Positions 36,094 to 49,572 of a DNA stretch of 64,000 nt are shown here, piece by piece. The notes beneath the pieces were generated by a model. That model did not search any database and was not told the origin of the DNA. It was given only the letters and a program-made list of their open reading frames with translations. Each line of letters starts with the position of its first letter. The stretch's first letter is position 1. This DNA is from Pegoplata infirma (taxonomy: Eukaryota > Arthropoda > Insecta > Diptera > Anthomyiidae): the NCBI GenBank assembly GCA_963921195.1, contig OY992538.1, forward strand, positions 87,047,904 to 87,111,903. The letters are read 5' to 3'. A program made the position numbers and the translations under genes.

Positions 36094-36133
36094 TAATAAC
36101 CTTAATATTATCATTATTAATCATACTTTGAAT

Positions 36134-36718
36134 TAGAGATGGGCGCGTGAGTGATTTTTGACTCACACTCACTCACGCTCACGACAGGAATTTTTGAATC
36201 ACGCACACTCACTCACGAGCATATTTTTTCTACTCACACTCACTCACAATCACGTGAGAAAATTTAATACAACTCACACTCACACAAGCTTCACTCACAC
36301 TCACGTTGAGTCACACTCACGAAACACTTATTTACACAAAAACAAATTTCAAAAACTAAAATTTCAAAAATCATTCAAAATTTTCAGCAAAATTTAAAGT
36401 TCAGCGAAATTTTGCATTTTTTTTTTTTGCTTTTTTCGGGATGAAATATGAAATTAAGCCATATTTTAAAATTTTTTGTTGCTTTTTTTTGGTACAAAAG
36501 GAAATATGAAGAGAAAGTAAATCACGCAAACTCACGCAAAAAAATTGACTCACGCACACTCACTCACTCACGAAAAAATCTTACTCACGCACACTCACTC
36601 ACGCAATTTTTTTCTCCACTCACAATCACGTGAGCAAAATTGAAATCAGTCACACTCACGCGTGATCACGCGTGAATCACGTGAATCACACTCTAATCTG
36701 CTCATGTGCCCATCTCTA
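36134..36718. mobile_element. hAT-like MITE, TAGAGATGGGC family copy 1 (CACTCACG-rich)
   Basis: Ends TAGAGATGGGCGC / TAGAGATGGGCAC, perfect 8-bp duplication CTTTGAAT (36126-36133, 36719-36726). Both halves consist of CACTCACGCACACTCACTCA-type runs with AATCACGTG palindromes. Short frames (S-H-T-H-S) are artefacts. Confidence 0.9.
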
Positions 36719-38153
36719 CTTTGAATAGTTTCAATATTCAGTGACGGACAACACTGTAAAATCAGACTTTAAATATTAAAAAAAAAAAAAAAAATCAAAA
36801 ATTATTAAATTTTTTTTTTCAAAAATGTTCCTTTCAAACCACTGCTGTTTCTTACCTATTAGAGATAGAATAATAGTGTCAACTAAGAATTTATTGAGAT
36901 TTTGTTAATGCATTTGGTAATATTTTTCTAAAAAAAATTAAACCGCTGGGAACATTTTTATTTTAAAAAAAATTGGAAAATGTGCCGAAAAAAAATTGGT
37001 TTAATGCAAATATCTCGATATTTAGCAAAGATTTTATGCATGTTTGATTGCGTATTTTAGCTCTACTAGGTAAGCATAATACAAAATGGTAAGTTTGGTA
37101 AACTTCGGATAAAAAATGTAGTTTTGACAATTTTTTTAAAAATGTTAACTTTAAACCGCCATATTTTTGTGTGCGATCGCTCAAATTAATGCACGCGAAC
37201 GGATTTAAATTACTTAATTATAATGTTATTAACCTACAAAGACTTATCAATGTGCCACGAAAAAAAAATCTAAATTTTTTTTTTGTAAATATTAAAAGTT
37301 AGTGACAATTGCTCATATACTTTATGTGGTCCTAGACCGATATTTTGATGCGTTACACACGGAATGACAAAGTGAGTATACTCCCATACTGTAGTTGGAG
37401 GGTATAAATATTTAAAATAGGTTGAAAAGTTTTTAATTTACACGTGTTTTATTGTGAAAAGTAAAAAAAAAAAGATTTTTCGCTTTCCAATATCATGTGG
37501 AAATAGTGTAGATTTTGGATATTTACTTAATAAAACTCAATAAGGCAATAAACATCCTTGGGATATAATTTTTTTTTTAATTTCTGTTTATTTAAATAAT
37601 ATTTTATTAATAAAATCACCTGTCTTTATAAATGGCGTCATTTTATTGTTAACAAATTAATTACTTTTCTTTTCTTTTCGTCTTTTTTTTTTTTTGTTAC
37701 TGCAACTTGTTTTGTTATTCTTTTAATAATAAATATAAAAATTCCTATACCGGCTTTTTATCAATTTCTTTTTTTTTATTTTTTTGTTGTAATTAAATAA
37801 TATTTGTATTCAGATTGTTTATTTTTGAACAAAAATAGTTCAGTTGTTTATTTATTTACGGTTTTGAAAAAAAAAAAACAAACGCTTATCTCTCGTTCAC
37901 TACTATTGACAACTAACTAATCACCATGAATTGTTCGACCATATGATTTTATATAGAATTCAATTTGTAATTCCCAACAATATGCAATGTATTATGTACT
38001 TTGTAATCTACTCAGAGTATGTACGTAGTGTAAGGTAATAAAATAAAATAGCTTATGTCCAAAAATGTTACATTTGAGGTATTAAGAGAAAACCGGCATT
38101 TTAGAGCAGATCAGGCGCAGTCATTATTTTCTCAGAACTTTGTGTGTCGTCAC
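36719..38153. other. Unassigned sequence with a repeat 3' end
   Basis: 37300-37410 is a GACGGACA-repeat terminus (CTTTATGTGGTCCTAGACCG ... GTTGGAGGGTATAAA). The remainder is AT-rich, with a pyrimidine-rich stretch at 37665-37790. No gene. Confidence 0.5.
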
Positions 38154-39641
38154 TAGGGTGTTCAGTCGATTAATTCTTGTTCGATTAATCGAACAATTTT
38201 AGACGAATAATTGTTCGATTAATTTAAAATAGCTAATTTCGATTAAAGGATTAATCGAAGAATTTATGCCGATTAATCGAATAATATAATTTATGGGTTT
38301 TCTGGAGATATGTATAATTTTTTTAAAAGTTTTAAGTCCAATAAGCAAACCAAATGTATGTTACCGTTGGAATTAAAAAACACAGTCATGTTTACTTAAG
38401 TGGTCCTTATTTTAAATTTGTTTTAGGATTTTCGCTGTTCATGAAGCTTGGATTTGTTAAACGACCTAAATAAGTACCTGGTAAAATTTTAGGCCAAATT
38501 GGTTAATTGTATGACAGCGCTAAAATCGGTCAAAGTTTGGAGTTTTGGGCAAAAACGCACTAATTTATAAAAAAAAAAATCGAATTTAAGATTTTCCCAA
38601 ATGTAGTCTGCTAATAAATATATTTTTTTTTTGTGATAGTGGTACACTCAAAAAAATAAAACTGTAAAGTTAGCAAAAAATTTAGTTAAATTTAACTAAA
38701 AAAACACCTGATTTTGAACCTACTAAATTTCTAGTTAATTTAACTAAAAATATTTAGTTAACTTTTCGTAGAATGAATGTAGCAAAAAAACGTAACTTTA
38801 ACTAAAAATTCAGCTGAAAATTTCGTAACATTGTTATGTACGTATTAACAAAAAAATTAGTTAAATTCAGCTAAACTTTTTGTAAAAAAATTGTAAGTTT
38901 GTTAAATATTGATTTTATACACAAACACTTCACTTATTTTTTTTTCTTTTTTTTTACAGCATTAAGTTCAGCTTAAGTAGACCTTATGAGATTTGCATAG
39001 GAGGCTACACAAGAAATTTCTAACATTTTTTCACTTGACAAATTTGTTTCGAGAAATTAGCAAATTTATTAATAAAAAATCGTAAACTCAGTTTTCAAAT
39101 TCAACAAAAAAAATTAATTCAAAATTTGTTCAAAACTAGTATTTTCGTAAATTGAACTTAACTAAAAAAGTAGTTAAAACGCTGATTTTAACTAACAATT
39201 TGCTAAAAAGCCAGTAAACTCGAGTTAACAAAATAAAAATTGTTAACTTTACAGTTTTATTTTTTTGAGTGTAATCCAACAAATTTGTTTTTGAATTCTA
39301 CACATTTTACAAATCTCCAATATGATTTTTTAAAAAATTTTCTCAAACAAATTGGCAGAAAACTTAAATCTTAATACATTTTAAAATGATTTTAATTATG
39401 TTTTTTGTTTTTAATAAAATGTTAAAATACTTGTAATTAATATTGTTTATTTACTCAAGTACCAATTTTTTCTAAGATTGTCGAAAAAATCTTGTAATTT
39501 AGAAAATTTCTGAATTTGTAATTATTCGATTAATCGAACAATTTTAAAATTTTGTTCGTTTAATCGAATAATTTAAAAATGGCAAATATCGATTAATCGT
39601 TTAATCGAACAATTAAAAAACCCGATTAATTGAACACCCTA
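38154..39641. mobile_element. hAT-like element with CGATTAATCG-rich ends
   Basis: TAGGGTGTTCA / TGAACACCCTA ends, perfect 8-bp duplication GTCGTCAC (38146-38153, 39642-39649). Subterminal TTCGATTAATCGAACAA words. A TA MITE is nested in the middle. Confidence 0.92.
38645..39271. mobile_element. TA-target MITE with perfect CACTCAAAAAAATAAAAC ends
   Basis: CACTCAAAAAAATAAAACTG (continuing TAAAGTTA) is perfectly repeated inverted at the right end. TA on both sides (38643-38644, 39272-39273). 627 bp. Confidence 0.92.
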
Positions 39642-39773
39642 GTCGTCACGCATTTTTATACACTCCAACTATAGCATTGATGAAAAATGAGCATTTTCTG
39701 ACCGGAGGTCTTTTGATTTTTGTTATATTTGACACCATTTAAAGATTTTATTTATCAGATCTAAATAATCTAT

Positions 39774-41727
39774 ATATGGGGCATTCCATGTGAAATCGGA
39801 CACTTTGAAAAACTTTTTCTTTAGATTTTCCCAATTTGTATACAGTTTTTAGTACCCTTCGAAAACTCCTTCGTGGTAAATTTTCAGATTTTTTTGATGA
39901 CCCGTTCAAAAGATATCGAATTTTGAAAAATTGGTAGTTTGTTCCTTTACTCAAACTTCTTTTAATCATAACTTCTTCAATAATGGTCCAAATTTCAATT
40001 TTTTTTTTTCAAAATTTTTGTTTTTTTATGTACTTTTTAAAAAAAAATCCCAAAAAATTCTTAAAAGCGCCCTAGTATGCGATTTTTAAGTTTTAAAATT
40101 TAAATTTCATTTTTGAAAATGTTTGTACTCTTTGATTTTTTTTTAAATTTTTTTGTGTAAAACTTCTATCAATTCTACAAATTTTTTGCCCAGGAAGATC
40201 GTGGGATAACGATTATTACTATTTTTTTAAATTTTTTAAAAAAATTTTATTGTAATTTTCCAATCTTAAAATCATTTCTACTGCTCCAATGGTGTGTCAT
40301 AGAGGGGTCCTTTATAAGACCGACCCCCATTAATTTTTACGTCTTAACATTTCTTTGGAACAAACTAATACCCTATCTCCGATTTCTAAGGGGGCTCCCA
40401 CACAAAACGACATTTTTAACATTTGTTCCAACCGCTCTAACTGCCCTAATAGTGGCCTTAGAGCAACAAAATGTATGACCGACCCACAATATTTTTTTAG
40501 TCCAAACATTTTCTCTGAACACACCTACCCTCTATCTTTAACTGTTAAGGGGGTCCCCATACAATTTTTTATTTTTTGTAAATTAGTTTTACTTAATCAG
40601 CTTTTACCGGTCCAATGGTGCGTCCGAGAGTGGTCATTAGTGAGACCGACCCCCATTTATTTTTAACCTACAACATTTTTTTAAAATATACCTACGCCCT
40701 ATCTCCACTCCCTAAGTAGGCTCCCATACAAAATTACATTTTTATAAAATTTGCTCCAACTGTTATTTGTATGGGAGCCTACTTAGGGAGTGGAGATAGG
40801 GAGTAGGTATGTTTTGAAAAAATGTTGCGGGGTAAAAATAAATGGGGGCCGGTCTCACTAATGACCCCTCTCGGACGCACCATTGGACCGGTAGAAGCTG
40901 ATTAAATAAAACAAATTTACAAAAAATAAAAAAAAATTGTATGGGGACCGCCTTAACAGTTAAAGATAGAGGGTAGGTGTGTTCAGAGAAAATGTTTGGA
41001 CTAAAAATATATTGTGGGTCGATCATACATTTTGTTGCTCTAAGGGCACTATTAGGGCAGTTAGAGCGGTTGGAACAAATTTAAAAAAATGTCGTTTTGT
41101 GTGGGAGCCCCCTTAGAAATTGGAGATAGGGTATTAGTTTGTTCCAAAGAAATGTTAAAACGTAAAAATTAATGGGGGTCGGTCTTATAAAGGACCCCTC
41201 TATGACGCACCATTGGAGCAGTAGAAATAATTTTAAGATTGGAAAATTACAATAAAATTTGTTCAAAAAATTTTAAAAAATAGTAATAATCGTTATCCCA
41301 CGATCGTCCTGGGCAAAAAATTTGTAGAATTGATAGAAGTTTTACACAAAAAAATTACAAAAAAATCGAAGAGTACAAACAGTTTCAAAAATGAGATTTA
41401 AATTTTAAGACTTAAAAATCGCATACTAGAGCGCTTTTAAGAATTTTTTGAGATTTTTTTTTAGAAAGTACTTAGAAAAACAAAAATTTTGAAAAAAAAA
41501 ATTTGAAATTTGGACCATTATTGAAGAAGTTATGATTAAAAGAAGTTTGAGTAAAGGAACAAACTATCAATTTTTAAAAATTCGATATCTTTTGAACGGG
41601 TCATCAAAAAAATCTGAAAATTTACCACAAAGGAGTTTTCCAAGGGTACAAAAAACTGTAAACAAATTGGGAAAATCTAAAAAAAAAAAATTTCAAAGTG
41701 TCCGATTTCACATGGAATGCCCCATAT
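39774..41727. mobile_element. Foldback element B, copy 2
   Basis: Same ends and arm content as 26565-28507. 1954 bp, centre near 40750. The two copies are closely similar. Confidence 0.92.
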
Positions 41728-41852
41728 ACAGCAAAACATTATCATGATTCAATGGTTTGGGCAAGAGTACAAACTTCGCAGACATTTTCATACATATCTT
41801 CGTACTAATTTTTATGATTTTTGTTAAAATTAAAAAAAAAAGTTTAAAACAC

Positions 41853-42952
41853 ATATGAGTCATTCCACACCAAATGTCCAGCGAAAAAAAACACGTGTAC
41901 CATAAACTTCTGAATAGCTTGTATGGATAGCCCTATATGGAACTTAGAAAATTGCGTTTTCGGTTTTTCAATTTTTCAAAAACTGGGCTTAGGAGGCGTG
42001 GTCAAATATTGGAAAAATGGTAAAATTTGTGGCGAGTTGGCTTGATTAAATATTTATCACATTAAAACGGAATGCACCACAATCACAAAAATAAACATTC
42101 TTATATAGTTTTGTATGGGCTATCGAAAAAAATGTTTTTCTTTGGAAAATTTTCAGAACCCGTTCTGAAATTTTCCATTTTTTAAAAAAAGACAATTTAT
42201 CAAAAATCCGGCCACTTTTTTTTCTTTTTTAATTTTTTTTTTTTTTTTAAGTTTAGATGTTTGTCCATCCACACAAAAAAAATCAGAAATGTATTTTTCG
42301 TTTTTTTTCGAGAAAATCGCATTTGAATTTTAAATTTCATAACAATTTTGTAATTTGCTTGTATTTTCTTGTTTTAATGTGTCGAATGAGTAATATTCAT
42401 GCAATTAATATTATTCATTCGACACGTTAAAACAAGAAAATACAAGCAAATTACAAAATTGTTATGAAATTTAAAATTCAAATGCGATTTTCTCGAAAAA
42501 AAACGAAAAATACATTTCTGATCTTTTTTGTGTGGATGGACAAACATCTAAACTTAAAAAAAAAAAAATTAAAAAAAAAAAAAAAAAAGTGGCCGGATTT
42601 TTGATAAAATGACTTTTTAAAAAAATGGAAAATTTCAGAACGGGTTCTGAAAATTTTTCAAGGAAAAAAAATTTATTCGATAGCCCATACGAAACTATAT
42701 ACGAATGTAAATTTTTAAGATTGTGGTGCATTCCGTTTTAATGTGATAAATATTTAATCAAGGCAACTCGCCACAAATTTTACCATTTTTCCAATATTTG
42801 ACCGTGCCTTCTAAGCCCAGTTTTTAAAAAAATTGAAAAACCGAAAACGCAATTTTCTTAGTTCCATATAGGACTATCCAAACAACCTATTCAGAAATTT
42901 ACGGGACATATGTTTTTCTGTAGCGGGACATTTGGTGTGGAATGCCTCATAT
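41853..42952. mobile_element. Foldback element A, copy 2
   Basis: 1100 bp, ATATGAGTCATTCCACACCA to its complement. Arms of ~530 bp around GTGTCGAATGAG..TCATTCGACAC near 42380-42426. No coding frame. Confidence 0.92.
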
Positions 42953-43871
42953 TCTAAAGTATTTATGCCTCCTAAACACGAATGTGACATCAGAAAAATC
43001 GTATCAAGTCGCCTTCTTGAGATATAGGCATTTTAAATTTTTGCGGACCAAGCCCTCAAAATTCGGATACTTATAAGGACATAACAAAAAAAAAAGACAA
43101 TTTGAACTTCCTTATAATATCCTGATGGCATCCTTGATAGTATCGAGTACGGGTTTCTTACAAAACTTAGGTAATTTTATTGGGAGTTCGAATAAAAAAA
43201 AATATGAATAACTCTTTTACAAATACACTTTTCCAATATTAAAAAATGTGTCTGTTTTGAGCAGCGTTTGAAAGGCTACGTTAGCTACCCGTTTTTTTGA
43301 TTTTGCTTTTCATATCACTTCAAACAATTTCAATATTATAAGTTATAGCTCTTGTTTACTTTTCTTTTTTGTGTTTGCTTAAACTACAACAACATGAAAA
43401 AAATAAAAACTCCAAACAGAGCAGTAGCGGAAAACAAATTTTATTGTTGTATCCTACAAATATACTACAGTAGTATATTTTTAGGCTACAAATATACTAC
43501 AGTAGTATATTTGTAGGCTACAGTATTACTACAGTATTACTACAGTAGTATTACTACAGTAGTATTACTACAGTAGTATTACTACAGTAGTATTACTACA
43601 GTATTACTACAGTATCACATTGTAAACAAATGTTGCAATATAAAAACGTGATCATATTAAAAATTTCGTTAAGATGGTGTAAAATGAATACAACATCGAA
43701 AAAAGAATAATAATAATTTTTAATAAAATTCTTTTAATTTTGGTCAAAAAAATATAGAAAAATTTGGAATTTTGTCGAATTTTTCGATATTTTCGAATAT
43801 GTACGCGATTTTAATATTATCGGTCTAGACGCTCAGAAGTTATGAGAAAAACCGTGACATTAACATTGGGT

Positions 43872-44303
43872 TAGAGATGGGCGCTGGTCACGTGATTTGC
43901 GTGATTCACGTGAATCACGCGTGAGTGATTTTCATTTAAATCACGTGATTGTGAGTGAGTGTGAGCTGAAAAAAAATCTGAGTGAGTGAGTCATTTATTT
44001 TTTGCGTGAGTTTGCGTGATAAGATTTTTAGATTAGCCCAATTTTTTTATTTTTTGTAAAAAATTTTTTTTGGAGTTTTTTTTTTTGGTAAGAGAATTTT
44101 ATTGCGTGAGTAGATTTTGCGTGACTCACGCGTGAGCGTGATTGAATCTGGCGTGAGTAAGATTTTTATTACTCACGTGAATAGTGAGTGAGCGTGAATA
44201 GTGAGTGAGCGTGAATCAAAAAAAAAATTGCGTGAGTGATTCGATTATTTTTGCGTGAGCTTGAGGGAGTGTGAGTCAAAATCCACTCACGCACCCATCT
44301 CTA
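43872..44303. mobile_element. TAGAGATGGGC family copy 2 (inside X1)
   Basis: Perfect 8-bp duplication CATTGGGT (43864-43871, 44304-44311). GTGAGTGAGTGTGAG-rich interior. Confidence 0.88.
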
Positions 44304-44358
44304 CATTGGGTTTTTCGAAAATTCACGTGGTGAAAAATACACAAAACATGGTTTTAAT

Positions 44359-44774
44359 TAGAGATGGGCGCGTGAGTGATTTTCGACTCACACTGACTCA
44401 CGCCCACGACAGGAATTTTTGAATCACGCACACTCACTCACGAGCAAATTTTTTCTACTCACACTGACAATCACGTGAGTAAATTTAATACAACTCACAC
44501 TCACTCAAGCTTCACTCACACTCTCGTTGACTCACACTCACGAAACTCTTATTCATACAAAAAAAAATTAAAAACTAAAATTTGAAAAATCTTTTAAAAT
44601 TTTCAACAAAATTTAAAGTTCAGCGTAACTTAAAAAATCGACTCACGCACACTCACGCAAAAATCTTACTCACGCACACTCCACTCACACGCGCGTGAGT
44701 AAAATTGAATTTAGTCACACTCAAGCGAGGTCACGCGTGAATCACGTTCTAATCTGCTCATGTGCCCATCTCTA
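44359..44774. mobile_element. TAGAGATGGGC family copy 3 (inside X1)
   Basis: Flanks GTTTTAAT / CTTTTAAT (7 of 8). Same internal CACTCACG runs and ending CATGTGCCCATCTCTA. Confidence 0.86.
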
Positions 44775-45278
44775 CTTTTAATGACAAGGGAACACCACAG
44801 CAATGTTTGCCAAAGTTTTTTTTTTTTGAGAAGTTGAATTATAATTTTACATTAAAACAATCCAACCCTATTCTTTATACACATTAAAATAAAACAGTTA
44901 TGTTAAACAAGATAAGTGTGTGTGTGTGTTATAGTTTTATTAAATTTTTTCTTTGTAGGCTACAAAAACAATATTTGTAGGCTACCAAAAATAATTTGTA
45001 GGCTACAGGTAGGCTACCAAAAATAATTTGTAGGCTACAGGTAGGCTACCAAAAATAATTTGTAGGCTACTTGTAGGCTACACAATTCGAATGTTTTTGT
45101 TTTTTTTGCTACTTATTCATTTTTAAAAACAATCGTAAGCTCTCTCTACAAAAACAGAAATGTGCAAGTATTAGTAGCTATAGCAATTGAATGATTTACA
45201 TATTGTTTGTTTTTAAAACTACACAATTTTGGTTGTTTAAGCTACTTTCTTCGTAGTAATTTAAACGCTGGTTTTGAG

Positions 45279-46860
45279 GGCTTGGTCCACAAAAAATGAA
45301 CATATTTATATCTCGAGAAGACGATTTGATACAACTTTTCTGATAACAGATTCGTGTTTAGGAGGCAAAAATTCTTTTAAAATTTCCTTTTGAAGCTTTC
45401 ATCTCTCTTCTACCTCCTTTCGAAAGGAGCATACCTGTTACACTCATTGCTTGAGTGTTGCTTCTTAAAAAAAAATAAAATTGCTTCTACTGCGTGAGCG
45501 TGAGCAAATATTTTTTTGCGTGAACAATATTTTTAATTCATGAGCGTGGGTGAGATAAAATTCACTAGCGCGCCCATCTCTTTTAACTATCCAATATTTA
45601 ACCAATATTTTTTTAATCGATTTAAGCTATTGTTAATAATTTTCATATTTTTCATTCTCTTGTTAGGGTTTTTTTTTTTTCTAAAGCTCAAGCCTATATT
45701 TGTTTACAAACAAATAAAGGAAAACAATAACAATTTGAGCTACACATGTATTTAAACGAAATTGTCGTCAATGGAGGGGGGGTTATTCCCATTGAAGATA
45801 AAATAAATAATTAGCATACAAAACCACTTAAGCTATCAAATAACGTAAGGTTTTATATTTTTTATTATTTAGTTTTTTATTACTTTTCTCCAAAGTGTAT
45901 TACTCACTTTTTTATTTGTTTAGATAAACTTATTGTTTTTTTTTTTTCTTAATTTTTTATTTTTTTTTTTAATTTTAATAGATTTTATTTATTTAATTAA
46001 AAAAATTTCGCCCAACTTGTCTGTTCATAAACTCAACTTACTTTTAACTAAATTTTAAATTATTTCTATCACAAAATTATTTTCGTTTTATCAACTAAAT
46101 AAACAATTATCTTTGTTATTTTATTGACACATTGAGTGAAAACATACATAAAATTTAAATTCAACTTGGCCGAATCTATTAATACCCTCCACAATTAAAT
46201 TTTTAAGTAAAAAAATGATTTAATATAGACAACATATTTTTTAATTTTGATAAAAAAAATTTTTAGTCACTTAAGTAAAAAAAAAATTAATGAGTTTACA
46301 TTTTTTAGTGTAGAAATATTATACTACTATTTTTTTTTTGTAAAATTTTCTTTAGTAATTTATGTCATACTAGCGTGCGCAGGGTATTTTGTTGCCCGTA
46401 AATACAGAAAAATTTCATAATGATAATAAATGATCTATTTTTGGAACTTTTCGCTATGTAATCTTCATATATCGTCACCTGAGAATTGGTTTGGTCCATA
46501 GGATGGGGTTTTTACCAGCCTATAGAGCTAACCAATTCTAAGGTGACGATATGTCTTAATCCTTTACAAAAACTGTGCTTATGATGATCACAACAATTAC
46601 AATAAAATACCAAATACATTAGTTGATATAATAAATACAACGTCAACTTTAAGACGGTCTTATGTTATTAAAAAAACATTGATTTATTAATTTGAGAAAA
46701 AAAAAATTGGATAAACAAAACTTTTGTAAAAATATGAACAAATATGTATGAATGAAACAAAAAAATTATTGAAAAATTAATTAATAAACAAATTTTAGTA
46801 CAAAAAAAATTTTAGAAAAAAAAAATTAAAAAAAAAATTAAAACATTTTCATTTATTTAA
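45279..46860. other. Unassigned AT-rich sequence
   Basis: Contains a right-hand TAGAGATGGGC-type fragment (45485-45583), a GACGGACA-repeat start (CTTGGCCGAATCTATTAATA near 46165) and an inverted pair near 46470-46550 (ATCGTCACC..GAATTGG). No gene seen. Confidence 0.45.
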
Positions 46861-47184
46861 GAAAATATAAAAAGTACCCCTTTAACTCCTTAGGAATCAG
46901 AATTAAAAAAAAATCTTTTGGGAATGTTTTTTTTTTCGCTAGACGATCCTACATTCCAAATTTCAAGTTTCCAGTACCATTATTTCAGATAATATTAAAA
47001 GTACCAAGGTGCTCGTTTTTACTCCCTTAGAATCGAAATTTCGAAAAAAGTACTTTTTACAGATTTTTTTTCTGTTGTTGGATCCTACATTCCTAATTTA
47101 AGTTTTTATGACCTCTATTTAAGAAAATATAAACAGTACCAAAAAGTATTTTTTTGGGGGATTTTTTTCCGTTAGAGGATGCTA

Positions 47185-47578
47185 CACTAAGAAAATTATG
47201 TCATTAACTGTTTGTAGGTTATCTTAAAAAGTAATCAGTAAAGTTATTTTAAAAGAAAAATCACTTATTTTATAAAGGATTTAATTTTTTACTATTTCTG
47301 TAGTTTAAAAAATATAATTTACTGTCTTAAAAACGAATTTTCTGTTACATTCTTTTCGGCAGTAAAAAATTTCTTTTATAGTTTTACTGGTTTTCAATAC
47401 AAAATAAGTAAATATTCAGTAGTTTTTTAATGTTTTGGTTAGTCATTAAATTAACATTTAAAATTGACTGTAATGTGTTTTTATTTTAAATGACAAAACA
47501 GTGGAATGGTTTTTAAATAAAATTTCATTTGTTTTAAGTGAATATTCACTGGAATTTACCTACATAATTTTTTGAGTG
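47185..47578. mobile_element. TA-target MITE in the tandem array
   Basis: CACTAAGAAAATTATGTCAT left, CATAATTTTTTGAGTG right, TA both sides. Excision restores GGATGCTACATTCCAAAT of the array unit. Related to 16776-17519 by its ends. Confidence 0.85.
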
Positions 47579-49572
47579 TACATTCCAAATTTCAAGTTAA
47601 TAAGCTCATGATTTAAGAATATATAATTCCCTTTTTTAATTAATTTCCTTAGGAATCAGAATTTCCAAAAGTTATTCTTTTTTGAATATTTTATTTCGCT
47701 AGGCAATCTTACACTCCAAATTTTTTATCATAATTATTTCAGAAAATATAAAAGGTACCATATTACTCGTTTTATCCCCTTAGATCGGAATCGGAATTTC
47801 CAAAAAGTAAATTTTTCATAGGTTTTTTCAGTTGTTGGATCATAAGTACATTCCTAATTTTAAGTTTTTATTACTTTTATTTAAGCATGGGATGCTACAT
47901 TCCAAATTTCAAGGTAATAAAACCATTATTTAAGTATATATATAAAAAGCACCAAAATACCTTTTTTACCCGTTATACCCCTATAGAATCATTATTTCAA
48001 AAAACCCAGCCTTAGTGGATCTATATTCCGGGAGATGCAGCTACATTTCAAATTTAAAATCTTTAGCTTCATTGGTTTGTGGAACTATGAAAATAATCAA
48101 CATTTCCAAAACCCAAGCCTTAGTGGACCTATTTTCCGGGAGGTGCATCTATATTCCAAATTTCAATTCTCTAGCTTCAGTGGGTTGTGGAAATATAAAA
48201 AGTACCAAAATACCTTTTTTACCCCTATTCCCTAGAATCAACCTTTCCAAAAACTCAGCCTTAAAAGATCTATATTTCGGGAGGCGCACCTCCATTCAAG
48301 TCCCCATCTCGTTCCATGTTTTATTCCATTTGATTCCCTGTTCCATTCCGATTAATCCCATGTGGCTTTCATTCCATTCCGAATATGCGCTTACATGCGC
48401 TAAAAAACAAAAAAATCTTTGCCTTATTTAGAAATATTTTTTCGCTAAATGACCCTGCATTCCAAATTTAAAGTTCCCAGGACCATTATTTCAGGAATTA
48501 TAATAAGTACCAAAATACACTTTTTTACCCCCCCTTAGAATCGGAATTTCGAAAAAGTACTTTTTCAAAATTTTTCCCGTTGTTGGAACTAACATTTTAA
48601 AATTTTTTTGTAGGACCTTAATTTCAAAAAATTTAGAAAGTACCAAAGTAAATTTTTTTTACCACTTTTTACCCTTAGGAGTCCGAATTTCCAGAAAGTA
48701 CTTTTTTTGGGAATGTTTTTTCGTTAGAGGATCCTACATTCCAATTTTCAAATTAATAGGATTTTTTTTTTCAGAAAAAGTAAAAAGTACCAAAGTGCTC
48801 GGTTTTTACCCCCCTTAGAATCGGTATTTCGAAAAAGTACTTTTTCATAATTTTTTTCATTGTTGGAAACAACAGTGCAAATTTAAATTTTTTTGTAGGA
48901 CTTTAATTTAAAAAAATATGAAAAGTACCAAAGTACAATTTTTTACCACTTTTTATCCTTAGGAGTCCGAATTTCCAGAAAGTACTTTTTTTGGGAATGT
49001 TTTTCCGTTAGAAGATCCTACATTCCAATTTTCAAATTAATAGGATTTTTTTTCAGAAGAAGTAAAAAGGACCAAAGTGCTCGCTTTTTATCCCCCTTAG
49101 AATCGGTATTTCGAAAAAGTACTTTTTCATAATTTTTTCATTGTTGGAAACAACAATGCAAATTTTAATTTTTTTTAGGACTTAAATTTAAAAAATATAA
49201 AAAGTACCAAAGTACAATATTTTACCCCTTTTTACCCTTAGGAATCCGAATTTCCAGAAAGTACTTTTTTTCGGAATGTTTTTCCGTTAGAGGATCCTAC
49301 ATTCCAATTTTCAAATTAATAGGATTTTTTTTTCAGAAGAAGTAAAAAGGACCAAAGTGCTCGCTTTTTATCCCCCTTAGAATCGGTATTTCGAAAAAGT
49401 ACTTTCTCAGAATTTTTTTCGTTGTTGAAAAAAACATTACAAATTTCAATTTTTTTGTAGGACTTTAATTTCAAAAAATATAAAAAGTACCAAAGTACAA
49501 TTTTTTACCCCTTTTTACCCTTAGGAATCCGAATTTCCAGAAAGTACTTTTTTTGGGAATGTTTTTCCGTTA

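Larger units (their letters stand above)
43262..45270. mobile_element. hAT-like element X, copy 1 (2.0 kb)
   Basis: CAGCGTTTGAAAGGC on the left; TTTAAACGCTG on the right. Perfect 8-bp duplication GTTTTGAG (43254-43261, 45271-45278). Internal tandem repeats: ATTACTACAGTAGT (43510-43615) and GTAGGCTACAGGTAGGCTAC (44957-45090). Two TAGAGATGGGC MITEs are carried inside. No transposase. Confidence 0.92.
42966..45367. repeat. Foldback D arms flanking element X1
   Basis: TGCCTCCTAAACACGAAT..CCAAGCCCTCAAAA (42966-43060) recurs inverted at 45272-45367. X1 is inserted in the loop between the arms, next to the right arm. Confidence 0.75.

Noticed and set aside
40355..41266. Mirror-image frames such as E-Q-T-N-T-L-S-P-I-S-K-G
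   Set aside because: They arise on both arms and both strands of foldback B and contain no known domain.
48015..48431. 138-codon open frame with repeated D-L-Y-S-G-R-C words
   Set aside because: The repetition reflects the tandem nucleotide units of the array. Other units are full of stops.
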